64,000 bases of DNA from Balanoglossus misakiensis (lineage: Eukaryota > Hemichordata), in the NCBI GenBank assembly GCA_040954595.2, contig CM082579.2, positions 9,362,001-9,426,000 of the forward strand, read 5' to 3'. The translations under genes and the position numbers were made by a program. The notes under the pieces are model-generated. The model was not told where the DNA came from. It did not search any database and worked only from the letters and a program-made list of their open reading frames with translations. How positions within the stretch are numbered: position 1 is the stretch's first letter; each line of letters starts with the position of its first letter. This document shows, piece after piece, positions 1-12,866 of the stretch.

Positions 1-2102
1 TGGCACACGCGAAAAAAAGAGCGCCATCATACGTTCTTTAGAACACTCAAATTACGATATTTCAGCCATATATGAGCGTGTGTAAATTTGGAGGTGACTG
101 TATACCTTTAAGTCTCATCCGGGCACTTCGTCGTTCTTATTCGGTAAAGAGAGATCAATTTTGATGTTTGGTGTATTTTCTGTTCGATATTTAGTTCCGT
201 GATTTCGTTTCACTCCATACATTTGCCCACGGAGACATGTCGAAAAAGTCGAATATTCGACTTGTAGGCGTAGTCTGTGCGTATGTGTGTGTACAATATG
301 CATTGCTATGTTTGACAGACGTTTTTGAAATTGGGTTACTTTCAGTAATTGCCGTTCATATAAAAATTCATTCGGTGTCTTAACATGCTTTGTTGGAGTA
401 GTACAAGAAACTAACATTGACACGGAATAAAAAGATATAATTTTAACCAAACATCACAAACCAAAGCCTACTCCAACAAATTGTTGTTGATATGCAGTTG
501 AAGAAAGAGCTGTTTCTTTTTTCAAAACCTAGAGCTGAGTTTCGTGGAATTTCAACATCATTGTGTTGTCGTCCCCCCCCCCCCTTCTTCTCTTCTCTCG
601 ATACTTGCGTATTCATTTCGTTCTCCCTGCGTCGTAAACACGCTGAAAAGATCGCCCCTCGTTCCTCGCCGTCTTTGTGGTGCCTCCGCCGCCAGTTTTA
701 CAACAAGATAACACCGACCACGCAAATCCCCGGAATCGTTGCCAGCAAATCACCCCAACGGTGCTACTAGCAACCTGCGCGTCAGACACATGCCCAGGAA
801 TAGAACGACTCGTCTATCTGTTTTTTTTTTATTGGCAAATAAAAAGGCCGTGTTGACTTTTATGTGGAAATCTCTACTTGGTTTTCGATATCCGCACACT
901 TGTACGCTTGTTCTTGTTTCAAGTCGTCTTCAGCCTGGTGACTAAGAGTGCTTCATTGCGTCAATGTAACACACCTGCATCCCCTTGTGGTATAATCGAC
1001 CCCCTCCCACCGCACGTATACATAGAATTTTAGTAGTTTGTGAGGTCCGTGACGACACATTTGTAATTGATCGCAAATTTCTTGGTCAAACAATATTTTT
1101 ACACCAAAGACCTATAAATCAGCGAGAGGCTCTTTTTATGAATTATATTTCTGTGTAACCAAAGTTTGTAGTACCGGAAGTGTGTGTTTTGCGTCTTGAA
1201 AGGGTGGATTTAGAAAAAAAAAGTGTAAGTCGCCTCGAAAATCCCCAAACCTCCCCCCCCTTCCTCTATAATCATTGAAGAGCCCCCCCCAAGGGCGACA
1301 GAGCCTTTCATATAGGAGTCCACTTATTTTCAGAAGATCACTTATGCAGAGAATTTGCGAATGTTTGACCACATTTATTCAGTACGAAAAACTATCGCGG
1401 CTACTCAAAAACCCGTGTGATAAACCGTAGTTTTAAGTCAATATTTGAGAAAGTGTTGATTTCCAATTTATGCTCCTTTATTTAAAAGTGTCTGCAAGCA
1501 ACTTTGTGTGTGTGTGGGGGGGGGGGGGTGGGTCACTTACCGAGAATGATAAAGTTATCACATACTAGCTACCTACGTATATAGCCTCTGTATTCGTAAA
1601 GTTTCACTACTTTCAAATGCAAAACATATCACACCAGGAAAGTGACTTTTTTTAAAGTTCAGAAAGAAAATCCAGGGTGATAAATATAACATTTTCAAGG
1701 ATTTACTAGGCGATGGCCAATGGGATAAAGTATACCTATATATGTTGTTTGCACAGACGTTACTTAGATTAAAATATTTGGTTACGTGTGACAGTTACGT
1801 GTAGCGCCTTCTCAGATAAAGGAAAGAATCAAATAATGGAGAAGCACCCGGAGCCAGTGACTATCGAATGCATCAAAGAACGCGCCGTCATTTTTCTCAC
1901 CAATTACGCCCTCCGTTTGAGCGATTTTGTCGAATTTTCAAAATTTCTGGTTCGATCAGTTTGCTACATTATCGGACGGCATTCTGGGTGGACGGAAATC
2001 GACATTTATTTTGATTTTTTCTAGACATCGCCCTGGCTTCGTCTTTTTGTCGTCTTTCTCCCAATGGCGGGGTCTTTCTTTTTCCTGTGACGGCGGCGGT
2101 GT

Positions 2103-2141
2103 CGATGATGATGACGATGATGATGATGATGATGATGACGA

Positions 2142-2179
<38 letters not shown>

Positions 2180-2262
2180 TTGTTGATGATGGTGCTGGAG
2201 ATGATGTTTGCCTGCCTGCCTGCCAGTGTCTGTCTGTCTGTCTGTCTGTCTGCCTGTCTGTC
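2103..2262. repeat. Compound microsatellite (GAT)n-(GTT)n-(TGCC/TGTC)n
   Basis: Adjoining GAT, GTT and TGCC/TGTC arrays with a short spacer. The open frames across it (poly-Asp/Val, poly-Gln/His and similar) are repeat translations, not genes. Confidence 0.95.
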
Positions 2263-2739
2263 TGCACGCCTCTATATCTCTCCCGAATCTTACAGTATCA
2301 CCCAGTGTGAAGACATGTTTCAACTGACCCGGTACCAACTGTTTGTGTCTTCTGATGTTGCCAGACACACATTTGCCCGGCCTATTTTCTATCTGTATCA
2401 TGCGACACTCTCAACTTCCAATTGCCTGTCAACGGATCTCGACATCGGACATTTCACTCAGTCACACCGACCCATTCTGGACATCCTTATTAATAATAAC
2501 CCCACACTCGGATCCAGCATTGCTCTCACACGCCGCACTTGTCTGTGCGGCCTGCCTCTCTCTCAAAAAAATCAGCACGGACGAGACCCCCGGGGGCGCA
2601 ATCGTGTCTTCCCGTCATGCAGTGCGCAGAGAGCGCGCGGAGCCGGATTTGTATGGAGGAGACAGCTTCCTTTAAATTTCACTTCATTACGCCAGTAGCC
2701 TTAAACCATGTGTTGCAGCTCTAAACCGTAATTATTGTT

Positions 2740-2895
2740 GCTTCATCTAATGGATAATTCGATTGTCGATGACATTTACATCCAGACATATAAGCCATGA
2801 TTTGAACATTGATCGTGCAGTTATTGCATTTTCGATTAATGTCTCCACGAGCTAATTAATTAGTGTACTTTGATCATCCCTTTTAGCGACCCGAT
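2740..2895. promoter_or_regulatory. Candidate cis-regulatory element with TAAT palindrome
   Basis: The segment contains the perfect 12-bp palindrome CTAATTAATTAG (2852-2863), a nearby CTTTGATC TCF-like site (2868-2875) and TTCGATTAATG. This is homeodomain-type composition with no coding potential. Confidence 0.27.
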
Positions 2896-5803
2896 TTTTT
2901 TTTAAAGCCGGTCGCAGTCGTTAAAACGAGTGACTTTGGAGAGAAATCGGGTTTGTGAATATGAGAGATCGCGTATTTTCTTCTCGACTCTGTTTGGAGA
3001 ATACATTTGAATTTAAGAGGGAGATATCGCGACGAGTTCTCAAGGATCATCATAAAATCGGGAGAACTTTTCTATCCAACTTTAACTGTGGTGTTTTGAT
3101 CATTAAAGTGGTGGCGGCGGTGATGATGGCGATATTGTACCGTGACGTATCGTCGTGACAGGAGAGCACTCGAATCATTCAAGGCTACACACCAAAGTAC
3201 TAGCAAACTCTTGCCGCCATTTCCCCTCTGGAAAACTTGGCTCAAAGTCCTCTGAGGTCCAAGAGCGGCGCGGGGGGAGGGGTTTGATTTACGGCAGAGT
3301 GTCCCTCAGTGGGGTCATTTGCGAGAGAGGAAAAATGAAAAGGCAAGCGAACTCATTTTACCGGGCGCAAGTTCAGTACTGCGCGGGGATTAGTCGTGCT
3401 CGTCTCCCGAGCACTCCACTCGACGCCATGACGACTCTCCCCCCCCCCCCCGCCATTTTGTGGGAAAGATTCTCGGGTAAGGGTTGTTCTGTAGGGAAGG
3501 GGTACTGTCGTGTTTCAAAAATATCTCGTTTTAATTACTGTTCCGGGCAATAGCAATATAATTTCTGGCGACAGTGAAATCAAAAGGGGGAAAAAATTGA
3601 ATATGTATTATTTGTTGCGATCGTTCATGGTTGACACACACACATGGCCGAGTTTTGTAAATCACATTGAACGTAATAAACCATGTACCAAATACATATT
3701 TACATACAATTGTAACACATATGAATAATATTTGCATATGTTACATTCGATCATTCTTATCGTTATCTACTTTTATATTGTTATTGCTCACATCATCCAT
3801 ATTGTAATCAGGATTATTTGTTTCAAGTGTATCGAATTTCTCTCTAGTGCAAATTTCAGACGGACTTCTTTGTGGCGATAACAACATTTTTCCCCTGCAT
3901 ATTCTGCCAATCTTTGAGTAGAAAATCAGTCCAGATATTTGATGCCACACTACTTCAGTATTTTAGCATAAATGCGGGGCAATAATTTCAACGCGGGCTT
4001 AACGGATCTGTTTAAGATGTTTTTATTTCATCTATACAGCAACATAATTATCAGCGATAAAATCGGCGATGTTAATGCAAAATCTGCTGCCCGCTTTCGG
4101 CTACAAAAAAATTAAAAGCAATATTCATATCCAAATGGAGACGCTAGGCGACTTTGTCTTTATGATGTGGAAATATTCTAGCGATATTTACAGCTTTCCC
4201 CGGAATAACGTAAACAGTAATGATTAGCGCCTTCGCGGAAAATGGGAAGTGAACGTTAAAATCCCGCGCATTTTGTGTGCGATCTCGTGGGACAACTGCG
4301 CAGATCTCGTTCTTCCGTAAAACAAACACGTTAAGGCAGTTTTATCTGACTTAAGCAGTGTGTTGTGTTTCACCCACTGTATTTAAAAAATACGCGTCGC
4401 AATTTCGACTGGTAAACTAGACATCAATAGACATTTTCGTATAAAATTTAGAATGGTAGAATGCGTCTAGACAAAACGCGCCGTGCTGGATGATGTAAAA
4501 TATTACAGAGGCATTGCACACGCGCACACCCGTTTGAAGGAATCAACACTCCCCTAAACAGAGCGCTATTAACGCTTCTAGACACCGCATCAACGTTTAT
4601 TTTACAAATTGCACAATTTACATAAATTGTGGAGAGATATTCTCACTGTAAGGGGGTCAATTTGTTTCTTGTTCTTCACTCCACAGTTTGATGCATTGGC
4701 GGTACCGCGGGGCTACAATGATTGTCGAATTTATAGGCGCAGAGATGCATCCTCGAACCAGCCTGACTACTCCCACAGAGGGTAATTTATCAAGCGCGCG
4801 TCCTGCATGAATTTCACCCTACATACAGATGTTCGTCGAGAGACACAGAGACAGCCAGATTTGGCCATATCTTGTCGCTTAGCAACTATTGCTTAATTTA
4901 GGCTTGGTCGAATCAGAGTGGAAAGGGCCTTGGAGCTAGATCAACAGACGGAGAGAAAAATCTGTAGAGTTTCTGATGACATTATAACATAGTCTCGTCT
5001 TTCAAGTTTATATACTGGAAAGTATTTCCAGCATATTTCAAGTGTGTTTGAAAATATATATCAAATTTCGAAGTAAACAATATGTACAAGTGTATTATTT
5101 CATAATTTAAATATGTATACTTTAATGTATTTCAGTAAAGTATATATATTTCTATAATGAATTATATGTATATACACTATTTTACAGTATATATTTCTAT
5201 ATATTTCAATATATACGGGTGTGGGCTAACAATAACATCTTCAAAATCAGGACGTAGTAAGATAGCTTCCCGTAATCTCGGTCGTACAAAGAACACACCG
5301 TAACCCATTCGCTGTTCAAAGTATCTGCAGATTGCACTGAGCTGTAGATGTCATTACTAGCCTTGACTGCAGGTGTTATCGCATTCTCGGCATTCAGTGT
5401 GCAAACGAGTGAACCCACTAAACTCTGCATTGTATTCGCCCCATTTTCCCTGTGCATAGATGTGCCGGACGTAGCAGCGGAACTCGGTGAATGGACGCCG
5501 GAATCAATTGGCCCGCACAGCGAGGCAAGCATGGCTGTTTCCGTTCATTTGGGTTTTTAATTTTTCCCGTCTCACTCAGCAGAGGACATTGCTGCAGAGT
5601 TGTGCCGTGCAAAGCTCGAACAAGGAACTCTGTTCCAACGGGAAATCATCACCCTATAGTCCCTCCGACGTTGTTGTTGTTGTTGTGGGTACGATGTCGC
5701 CTTGTGAAACTATGTCTCTACATATCTGTCTGCCCGTGTTCTCCTGTTTGTGATACAAACACAAACAAGAAGGCAGGAAATACACATTCATACGTACACA
5801 CAC

Positions 5804-6014
<211 letters not shown>

Positions 6015-6749
6015 ACATTGTGATAGTGTTTGCGTGCGTTTGTAAGCGATGGTTTGTAAGAGCTATCGAAATACGGAAATATTTCGTGAATGCAGAGAGT
6101 CTCTACAGATCTAATTGAAATATAAAAAAAAAACTGTTTTCTTGGAGCTGCTCTTGTGATGTCAGAAAGTGGTAAGGACTCAGAGGCGATTTCTCTGTTC
6201 AAGCTATCCAGAATATAGCGCCCCGTGACTTCTGCTGGCAGGCATAAGGTCTGTTAAATAGAAAATTAATAATTAACACAACAAGACAATCCGGTATAGA
6301 TGGACCAATTGCCTTTAAATTTGTTTCCAGTTATTAATTTGATTGAGAAATTTATATACCTAAATTATTGAAATGCTCCTTGGATATGCCTGTGTACGTG
6401 TAGGGTGGGAAGCGGTGAGTTGTGTTTTGAGCGTACCGCGGGAATGGCGGGAACAAGGAAAGTCCCATTGTTAGAGTGCGACCATGATGCTTGTGTATTG
6501 CTACCGAGGTAGATTGGTGCAGCCAGTACCTTGATTACATGCGTATTGCCCTAAGCCTCGCCAGCGGTTTCGCAATTTTATAAATTACATAAATTTTGAA
6601 TGGGAAAATTCCTCTCCCGCCCGGTGTCGGGTTACAGATATGGAGACCGCTCCCGCTTTTTTTCGAGAGCGCGAACGGCGCGCATCGTCCAATATCGAAG
6701 TGTCTGTCGCGTAACCGCTTTTCCTGTGGTCCCCACTCCCGTCTTTACA

Positions 6750-6875
6750 GGCTTGCATAATCATTTAATTAAAGGCTATGATCACAAATTAGTTCGCCTA
6801 ATCGCAATGTATCAGTCAATTTGAATCAATGTGGACGTCATTAATGAATTTGATTTGAAACAGAATCGGTCGGAA
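6750..6875. promoter_or_regulatory. Candidate cis-regulatory element, homeodomain-motif rich
   Basis: A compact AT-rich segment contains GCATAATCAT at 6755-6764, TTTAATTAAA at 6764-6773, CAAATTAG, and further on CATTAATGAATTTGATTT. The density of TAAT and POU half-sites is far above the surrounding GC-richer sequence and resembles developmental enhancers. Confidence 0.28.
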
Positions 6876-7625
6876 TAAGGAGATTAGTGTACGTATTGCT
6901 ACTCTGCACCGTCAAGCTGTCAACTTCGATGATCTTTCTTCCCCCCCCCCCCCCCATCTCTCTATCTCTCTCTCTTCGTGCGCGCATACAAAATCTCTCT
7001 CTCTCTACACACCCAAGCTATCCATCCTCGTTTTGTTAGAAAAGGGTTTGGAATCGTTCAAAACTGTACATTTGAAAATGGACGCACGTTAGAGAGCGAT
7101 CGTGCGGATCACAGACTATACGGCACGCGATCAACAACGATAAAAAAATCAGTCACCGACTTAACTTCTCAAATTCCCCCTCATTAAAAACGTCTTTCAA
7201 TTTTCACAGCACTGCGTTAACAATGGTAGCCTTCTGACCAAGGCGTACCACAAAAAATATTTTTTTTTCTCTATTGTGATAGCAGGTTTTATTTTAAGGT
7301 GATATCTGCCTACGCGAAAAAAAAAAAGAGTTGACGACAAGCCTACACTTTGTGGTCTGTTACATACGACAGGTGTGCAATGGACAAAGATCACGCCGAT
7401 TCGATTTCGATGTTTACGGATGGCTTGTTTGACGTGTTTGGTGAATGCATTTACAAACGGCGGAGTCGGTGCACACGATAACATCAGATCACCGTGCAGC
7501 AAGACCGTGTTCGCTCTATTAAGAACGGGGTCTGTCAGAATGCGAGCACAGAGGGGAAATACATTTGGCTTATCTGAATACACTAAGTGAAGAAAATATT
7601 TTAGCGCAATCATTAGACATCTATA

Positions 7626-7762
7626 ATCATAGATATCTATAATAATAATAATTATTATGTATACACTATATATGCACACTATATATTCACTATATATGCA
7701 CACTATATATTCACTATATATACACACTATATATTATCATAGATATCTATAATAATAATTAT
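7626..7762. repeat. 24-bp minisatellite flanked by direct repeats
   Basis: Three tandem 24-bp TATA-rich units (7664-7687, 7688-7711, 7712-7735, the third with one change) are flanked by direct copies of a 24-bp sequence starting ATCATAGATATCTATAA, at 7626-7649 and 7736-7759. Confidence 0.75.
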
Positions 7763-7812
7763 ATATACACTGTATATGTACACAATATATACACACTATA
7801 CTGTATATGTAT

Positions 7813-7937
7813 AAATAATGAAATAAAATAAAAACACATTTATATATATATATAAGTGAAGTATATATATACATATGTATCTATATATGTGTGTGTACAT
7901 GTATGTGTGTGTGTGGTTTTATTTCATTTCATTATTT
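7813..7937. repeat. AT-rich foldback (inverted repeat)
   Basis: Arms of 21 bp at 7813-7833 and 7917-7937 are inverted copies with 20 of 21 matches. The inner sequence is TA/TG alternating and itself partly self-complementary, giving a long cruciform-prone palindrome. Confidence 0.65.
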
Positions 7938-8114
7938 ACTCAATATTTTATTTATTTATTTAGTATTATCCTATACGTGCGCTCGGAATAAATATTTATA
8001 TAGGCAACGTGTTTTATCGCCTAATAATCACTGCAGTTTTGCAGAATAAACTGTCAATATTTCGAGAGGTTTACCTGTTGGTGTGTATACAGAATGTGGT
8101 GCATTTTAAAACAG

Positions 8115-8265
8115 CCGCTTTCAAATTACTCATGAATGGCAATCGCCCTGTGTTTAGAATTTTTAAAAATATGGAATAATGGATTTAATCATGTAAATTG
8201 AAGTGTCAATTAGGCTGCATAATTAATCAGTTTCCTCGCCCATTCGGGCGTTCATTTTTTTATTG
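8115..8265. promoter_or_regulatory. Candidate cis-regulatory element with exact POU4 consensus site
   Basis: An AT-rich island with several TAAT cores contains GCATAATTAAT at 8217-8227, which is the published Brn-3/POU4 binding consensus. It lies 5.6 kb 3' of the POU4 stop. It could be an autoregulatory element. Cross-species conservation is not testable here. Confidence 0.35.
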
Positions 8266-10134
8266 AAGGAAGCCAGACTCGGGCTTCTGTTTTAGGTGTG
8301 ATCTTGCAAATTGACATTGTGTCGCGCGTAAATGACATCAGCGCGGCTCTTGAAGTTTGTCTCAGCGACTCGCGTTGACAGCAGCGGTTCTATTTTATCG
8401 GACAACATCGACGGTCCGTTACAAACACTTTCGTGTGTCAAAGCCAGGACGGTTCTAGTGATGTGAGAGAATTTGACCTCGCCTCCATAGTACCGGAGTC
8501 ATTTGGAACAGAGAGACACATTCCGAGCCGGGCGAGGAGCACGTACCACTGCACATTCGTGATCATGCGCGACGCGAGTCCGAGACAAAAAATGCTCACT
8601 GCCCGGTACATACACCGGAGAGATAATCATTTGGCAATTATCGCGCAGGACCGATAGAACGGCAATGTAAACAATTATAGAATTAGTAAATGGTCGCTTC
8701 TTTTTCATTAATATTATTCAGAGCTGCGTCTATAAGGACAAGTGGTGCATGGTGTGCAACGGTGCGCTGCGACGGAGGTTGGAGAAAGAGAGAGAGAGAG
8801 AGTGTGTGTGTAACAGTGGCATTCGTGGGCATTCTGTCAACGAATTCAGGGTCTGTTGGCCGCGGCTCTTGTTTATCCCGTGACTAAAATAGTACCGGTG
8901 GATAACAGGGGTTTTTCTTTAATGCCAACATTGTTTGTCGTCGCCCTGAAGAGTTGGAATTCTCTACTGGTTGGCTGCTCTGCTCGCGTAATCAGTCTAA
9001 GAGGAACGTGACCAGGGTGCGCAAGCGAGTCGCTATGGCACCGTAGAGACCTAACTGGAAATCCTCCAATACTTAGAGGAAGTCTATAGCGACCGGGCGA
9101 TGAAACGACTGCTTCTGACCTTATCACTGTCAATACGCTTTATCTCTGTCCACAATCGAGTATTGATAATAAAATTTTTCCAAATGTTAAAAACTAGACC
9201 AGGAGACGGCGCGTGTGCCGCGATACATCGCGCATGCCCCGTCGGAGACCATTCACGGCAGCCGGTGACAAATTTGCTTATTGTGTCGTTGTGTCAACAC
9301 ACGCCAGTTACTCGAGTGAGTGTGTGCTTTACTGAACACACAATAATTCCAATCATTTTTCACCTCGCCTCCTTGTTAACTTTGACCGTGGAGACGCATC
9401 GAATTTGTCTGTGCGTGACCCTTCCCGGTGAAACAAAAAAGTGCCTCGCAGAACAACTCGTTTCATGAACAAATATCATTGATCGCGTTTTATCTTGTCA
9501 CAACTTTGGTGAAAAAAAATATCATCCCCAAGTAAACAAGGTTGCCCTACCGCGTTGACTTCGAAGATTTTCCCACAATTCTTCACGGTTACGACGCGGA
9601 TATAATTTATAACCCAAACATCCCCTATTCGCACCACACTATAAACAAAACGCCAAGTCACAGGGAAAGTTTAGCCGAGTCGAATTTTGGAAGATAAATG
9701 GCAATTTTGACCAAACTGCACGAAATTGCACATAACACAAAAATAAACGTTAACTGTGAATCCAACCACACGCAGTGTGAACACGACGTCGCAGTTATTT
9801 TCGTCATATTTTTGACCTGCGCGCGGGGGGGGGGGGTCGTATCTTGCTGTTGACGCGCGATTTCGTGGATTTTTTTGTGGTGGCTGTGTGTTGATTGCGA
9901 CGTGATGACTCGATTCCCCGCCAAGCAAAACGGTCGCCGTTATGCGAACATAACTGGGTGTTTGGGATTCTTGTTAGACCTTGTAACGCCGACGACATGA
10001 GTTGTGGCCTCTATTAGGACTAATCCGCAGAAGATAGAAATTAATGAATAAAATTATCACTTTTTGTGGAGTCAGAATAAACGAACGGAAACAGGTGCGA
10101 TATTTTCATAATGGTGCTTTTTCCTTTTTGTTAC

Positions 10135-10229
10135 TTCCTTCTCTCTCTCCCTCTCTGTCTCTCTCAGTCTCTCTCTCTCTGTCTCTCTCTCTGTCTCTGT
10201 CTCTTTCTCTCGCTCTCTCTCTCTTCTCT
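10135..10229. repeat. (CT)n microsatellite, interrupted
   Basis: A pyrimidine tract of CT repeats with GT and CC interruptions. Confidence 0.9.
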
Positions 10230-10994
10230 GTCACACACATATATACAAGCGCCATCAATCATCATTCTTTGCTGTTAGCATTATCAAATAAAACACATAT
10301 GATCTTGATATAAATATTTCATCGGAATTCCTCACATCCATTTTGTTGTTTTGTATTGCGTATTTTCCTGCCCATGATTTATTTCCTCGCCTTTTTTTTC
10401 AGCCGACTGACAGCGGTTCCGGGTTTTGCATAAACGCGCACTATATTGAGTATGTAAATAAAAAGTGCGTCTAGCTAGTCGCGGCGTGTATCGCTTAACG
10501 TCGGTGGTAGAGGAAGGTGCCGTTATTATTGTCTGTCGGTTAACAGGAAAGCATCTGTCCCGGAATAGATGGGCATATGCACCGATGGTGTCTCTGCGTT
10601 TTCAAACCGGGCTATCTCAGTTTACTCTAATAGGGGCCGCGTATTTTTTTTTGAAAAGCCACCCTTCAGGGAATACTCTAGCTCCTCGCCGTATCTTGGC
10701 GGGCTGCGCAGTCAAGACACGGTGCATGTGGAAGGAAGCTGCCGCCGCCCGCTTGTCGGATGCAGCCCCGGCTGATAATAGTAGGGGCAGCGAATACGGG
10801 ACACGCGCCCATTCAACTGGCTTCAATGTACCGTCTTGTTTGGAGGCTTCTGGGGTTACGCCGCTGCATTCACGTTGATAAGGATCTCTCTCTTCTACCA
10901 TAATTGACTAAATAAACCTTTTAAAGCGCTTTCACTGGCTTTTCAGCGCGCCGAGCAGAACGATGTTTTTCAGTCAATACCCGTGTTTGTGAAG

Positions 10995-11095
10995 CGACCG
11001 TGGGGATGGGCCTTATCCCCAGGGTTGGACGCCTACCCCGAGTAGCTGACGTTGTGAAGCCGTGCACTGACCTCCGGTGGCGGAGGCAGGTTAAG
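10995..11095. ncRNA. Structured element, possible ncRNA or SINE fragment
   Basis: Three hairpins follow one another on the plus strand: TGGGGAT/ATCCCCA (11001-11007 with 11015-11021), GGGT/ACCC (11022-11025 with 11035-11038) and CCTCCG/CGGAGG with a GTGG loop (11071-11076 with 11081-11086). GGTTGGACGCC at 11023-11033 is one mismatch from a pol III B-box. I see no A-box or tRNA fold. The element is GC-rich and compact against AT-rich flanks. The identity is unknown. Confidence 0.25.
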
Positions 11096-11231
11096 TGATA
11101 ACGGTCTCTGATACGCCGTCTCTAGCCACTGTTTTGCCAATCAAACAATGATAGGGAAAATGCATCCCTTGTCACAGTGTCCCCTTTGCGAGATAACACA
11201 ACAGCAGAAAACACAAAAACGTCAACTTGAT

Positions 11232-11240
11232 CTCTCTCCT

Positions 11241-11272
<32 letters not shown>

Positions 11273-11294
11273 ACTCTCTCTCTTTCTCTCTCGT
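11232..11294. repeat. (CT)n with poly-C
   Basis: A pyrimidine tract with a ten-C run at 11241-11250 followed by CT repeats. Confidence 0.9.
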
Positions 11295-11565
11295 CATTAC
11301 TGCGCCATCCCATCGTAATCACCACTCACTTTCCTGCCAACCATAAATTTTCGCCGTTTTGCATCTATTGCAATATTTCCCATACGCCCGTTCCTATTTT
11401 TATGACTTAATTAATTGCTTTCATGAGCGAAACATTTTCGCAGAAATAATGATATCTGCTATTGCTTTGTACGCTTGCCGTCCCTGGGGGGGACCCGACT
11501 ACAGATCAGTAAAAAATAACTGACGAAAACAGAGGCGATGGAAACAGGAAGCGAAAGCTCTCGTC

Positions 11566-12826
11566 AAGTCAATAAATGTGTTTTATTGAAACAAGCTTGA
11601 TCATGTAACTATTTAAAATCAAAGCAAAATATACATTTTCAGCATGAAATAAAAACAAAATAAAAATATATTTGCAGAAAAACCAACCAAACAAACAAAC
11701 GAACATAAAATAAGTACATATCCCTTCCTTACTTCGCAATGGGTGAAGCGAATTTAAACAAGGTCTTTAAGAGCACAGTGCCTTTTGTTGTACAATACAA
11801 ACATCATATCAAAAATTTAAGTAAACTCAAGGTTGCTTTGGGATTTTTGACAGCCTATACCCTCCACACTTCCGCTTTGTTTGTTTTGATCACGCCAGAA
11901 AAAAAGCAAACTCCACCCGTATAGATAGATGTGCACACGAAGGACTCAGTGAAAGTGCGATTCGGGCTCTCTCGGCTTGAAAGCGTCGTGTCTGCGTGCC
12001 ACGCACACACACACGGTGGCCCGTTCGGGTACGCACACTCTTCGTTCTGCACTGCGAGAGGACCATAGATGTGTGTGTACTCGATGCGGCAACACTAAGT
12101 GGCCCGGCTACTTTTAGTAATGGGGGACGCACGCACGGCCTAATGGCTACTATAATAGGCTAAATGTAACCCATTACGAAAACACGTGCGAATGTCGTTT
12201 TCAGTCAAAAAACTCGTTTCTTATGTTTATAACGTAATATCGTTATATTTAACGTCGTTTTTGTTGAGCCGGCCTCCTAAAGTGGAAGTCAACGCAGAGG
12301 GGGAAAAAACTAAGTGCACACGCACACGCTCACACTTAAGACAACACTTATGGCAAGTATAAATATATACACAGAGGGAAAAAAAATCTTCAATTTCACT
12401 CGAGTCTGCATGTCCTATAGATTCAATCTTGGTAGAAATATATTATGGAATCGGAGAGTATTCTGATATGTAATAGTCAAAAAATTTCTACGGTGAAATT
12501 TACATTAACATGTCACTGATAAATTACCCCTTATCTGGTTTGGAGTAGGGAAAATAATTGCCTTCGCTCCGATGCGAAAACCCGTGAAAACCCCCATCGG
12601 AATTGTCTACTATTTCCGCTGTGGAGTGACTGAGCTTGTAGCCATGGCAAACAAGAGGCGACCAACACACTGCAGCGTCGTTTTTAATATACAGTGGCAT
12701 ACAATTTGTTTCTGTTTCAATAGCAATTTCGGATATCCGCCTGCACCCTGCGCAAATATTGCTATGTACACAATACATACATCAAATCAAACGCGTGGGT
12801 TTCTCTTGTTGGGACGGCTCGCTCTA

Positions 12827-12866
<40 letters not shown>

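Noticed and set aside
8873-9133. Minus-strand frame that at first suggested a mobile-element protein fragment
   Set aside because: I could identify no reverse transcriptase, transposase or integrase motif.
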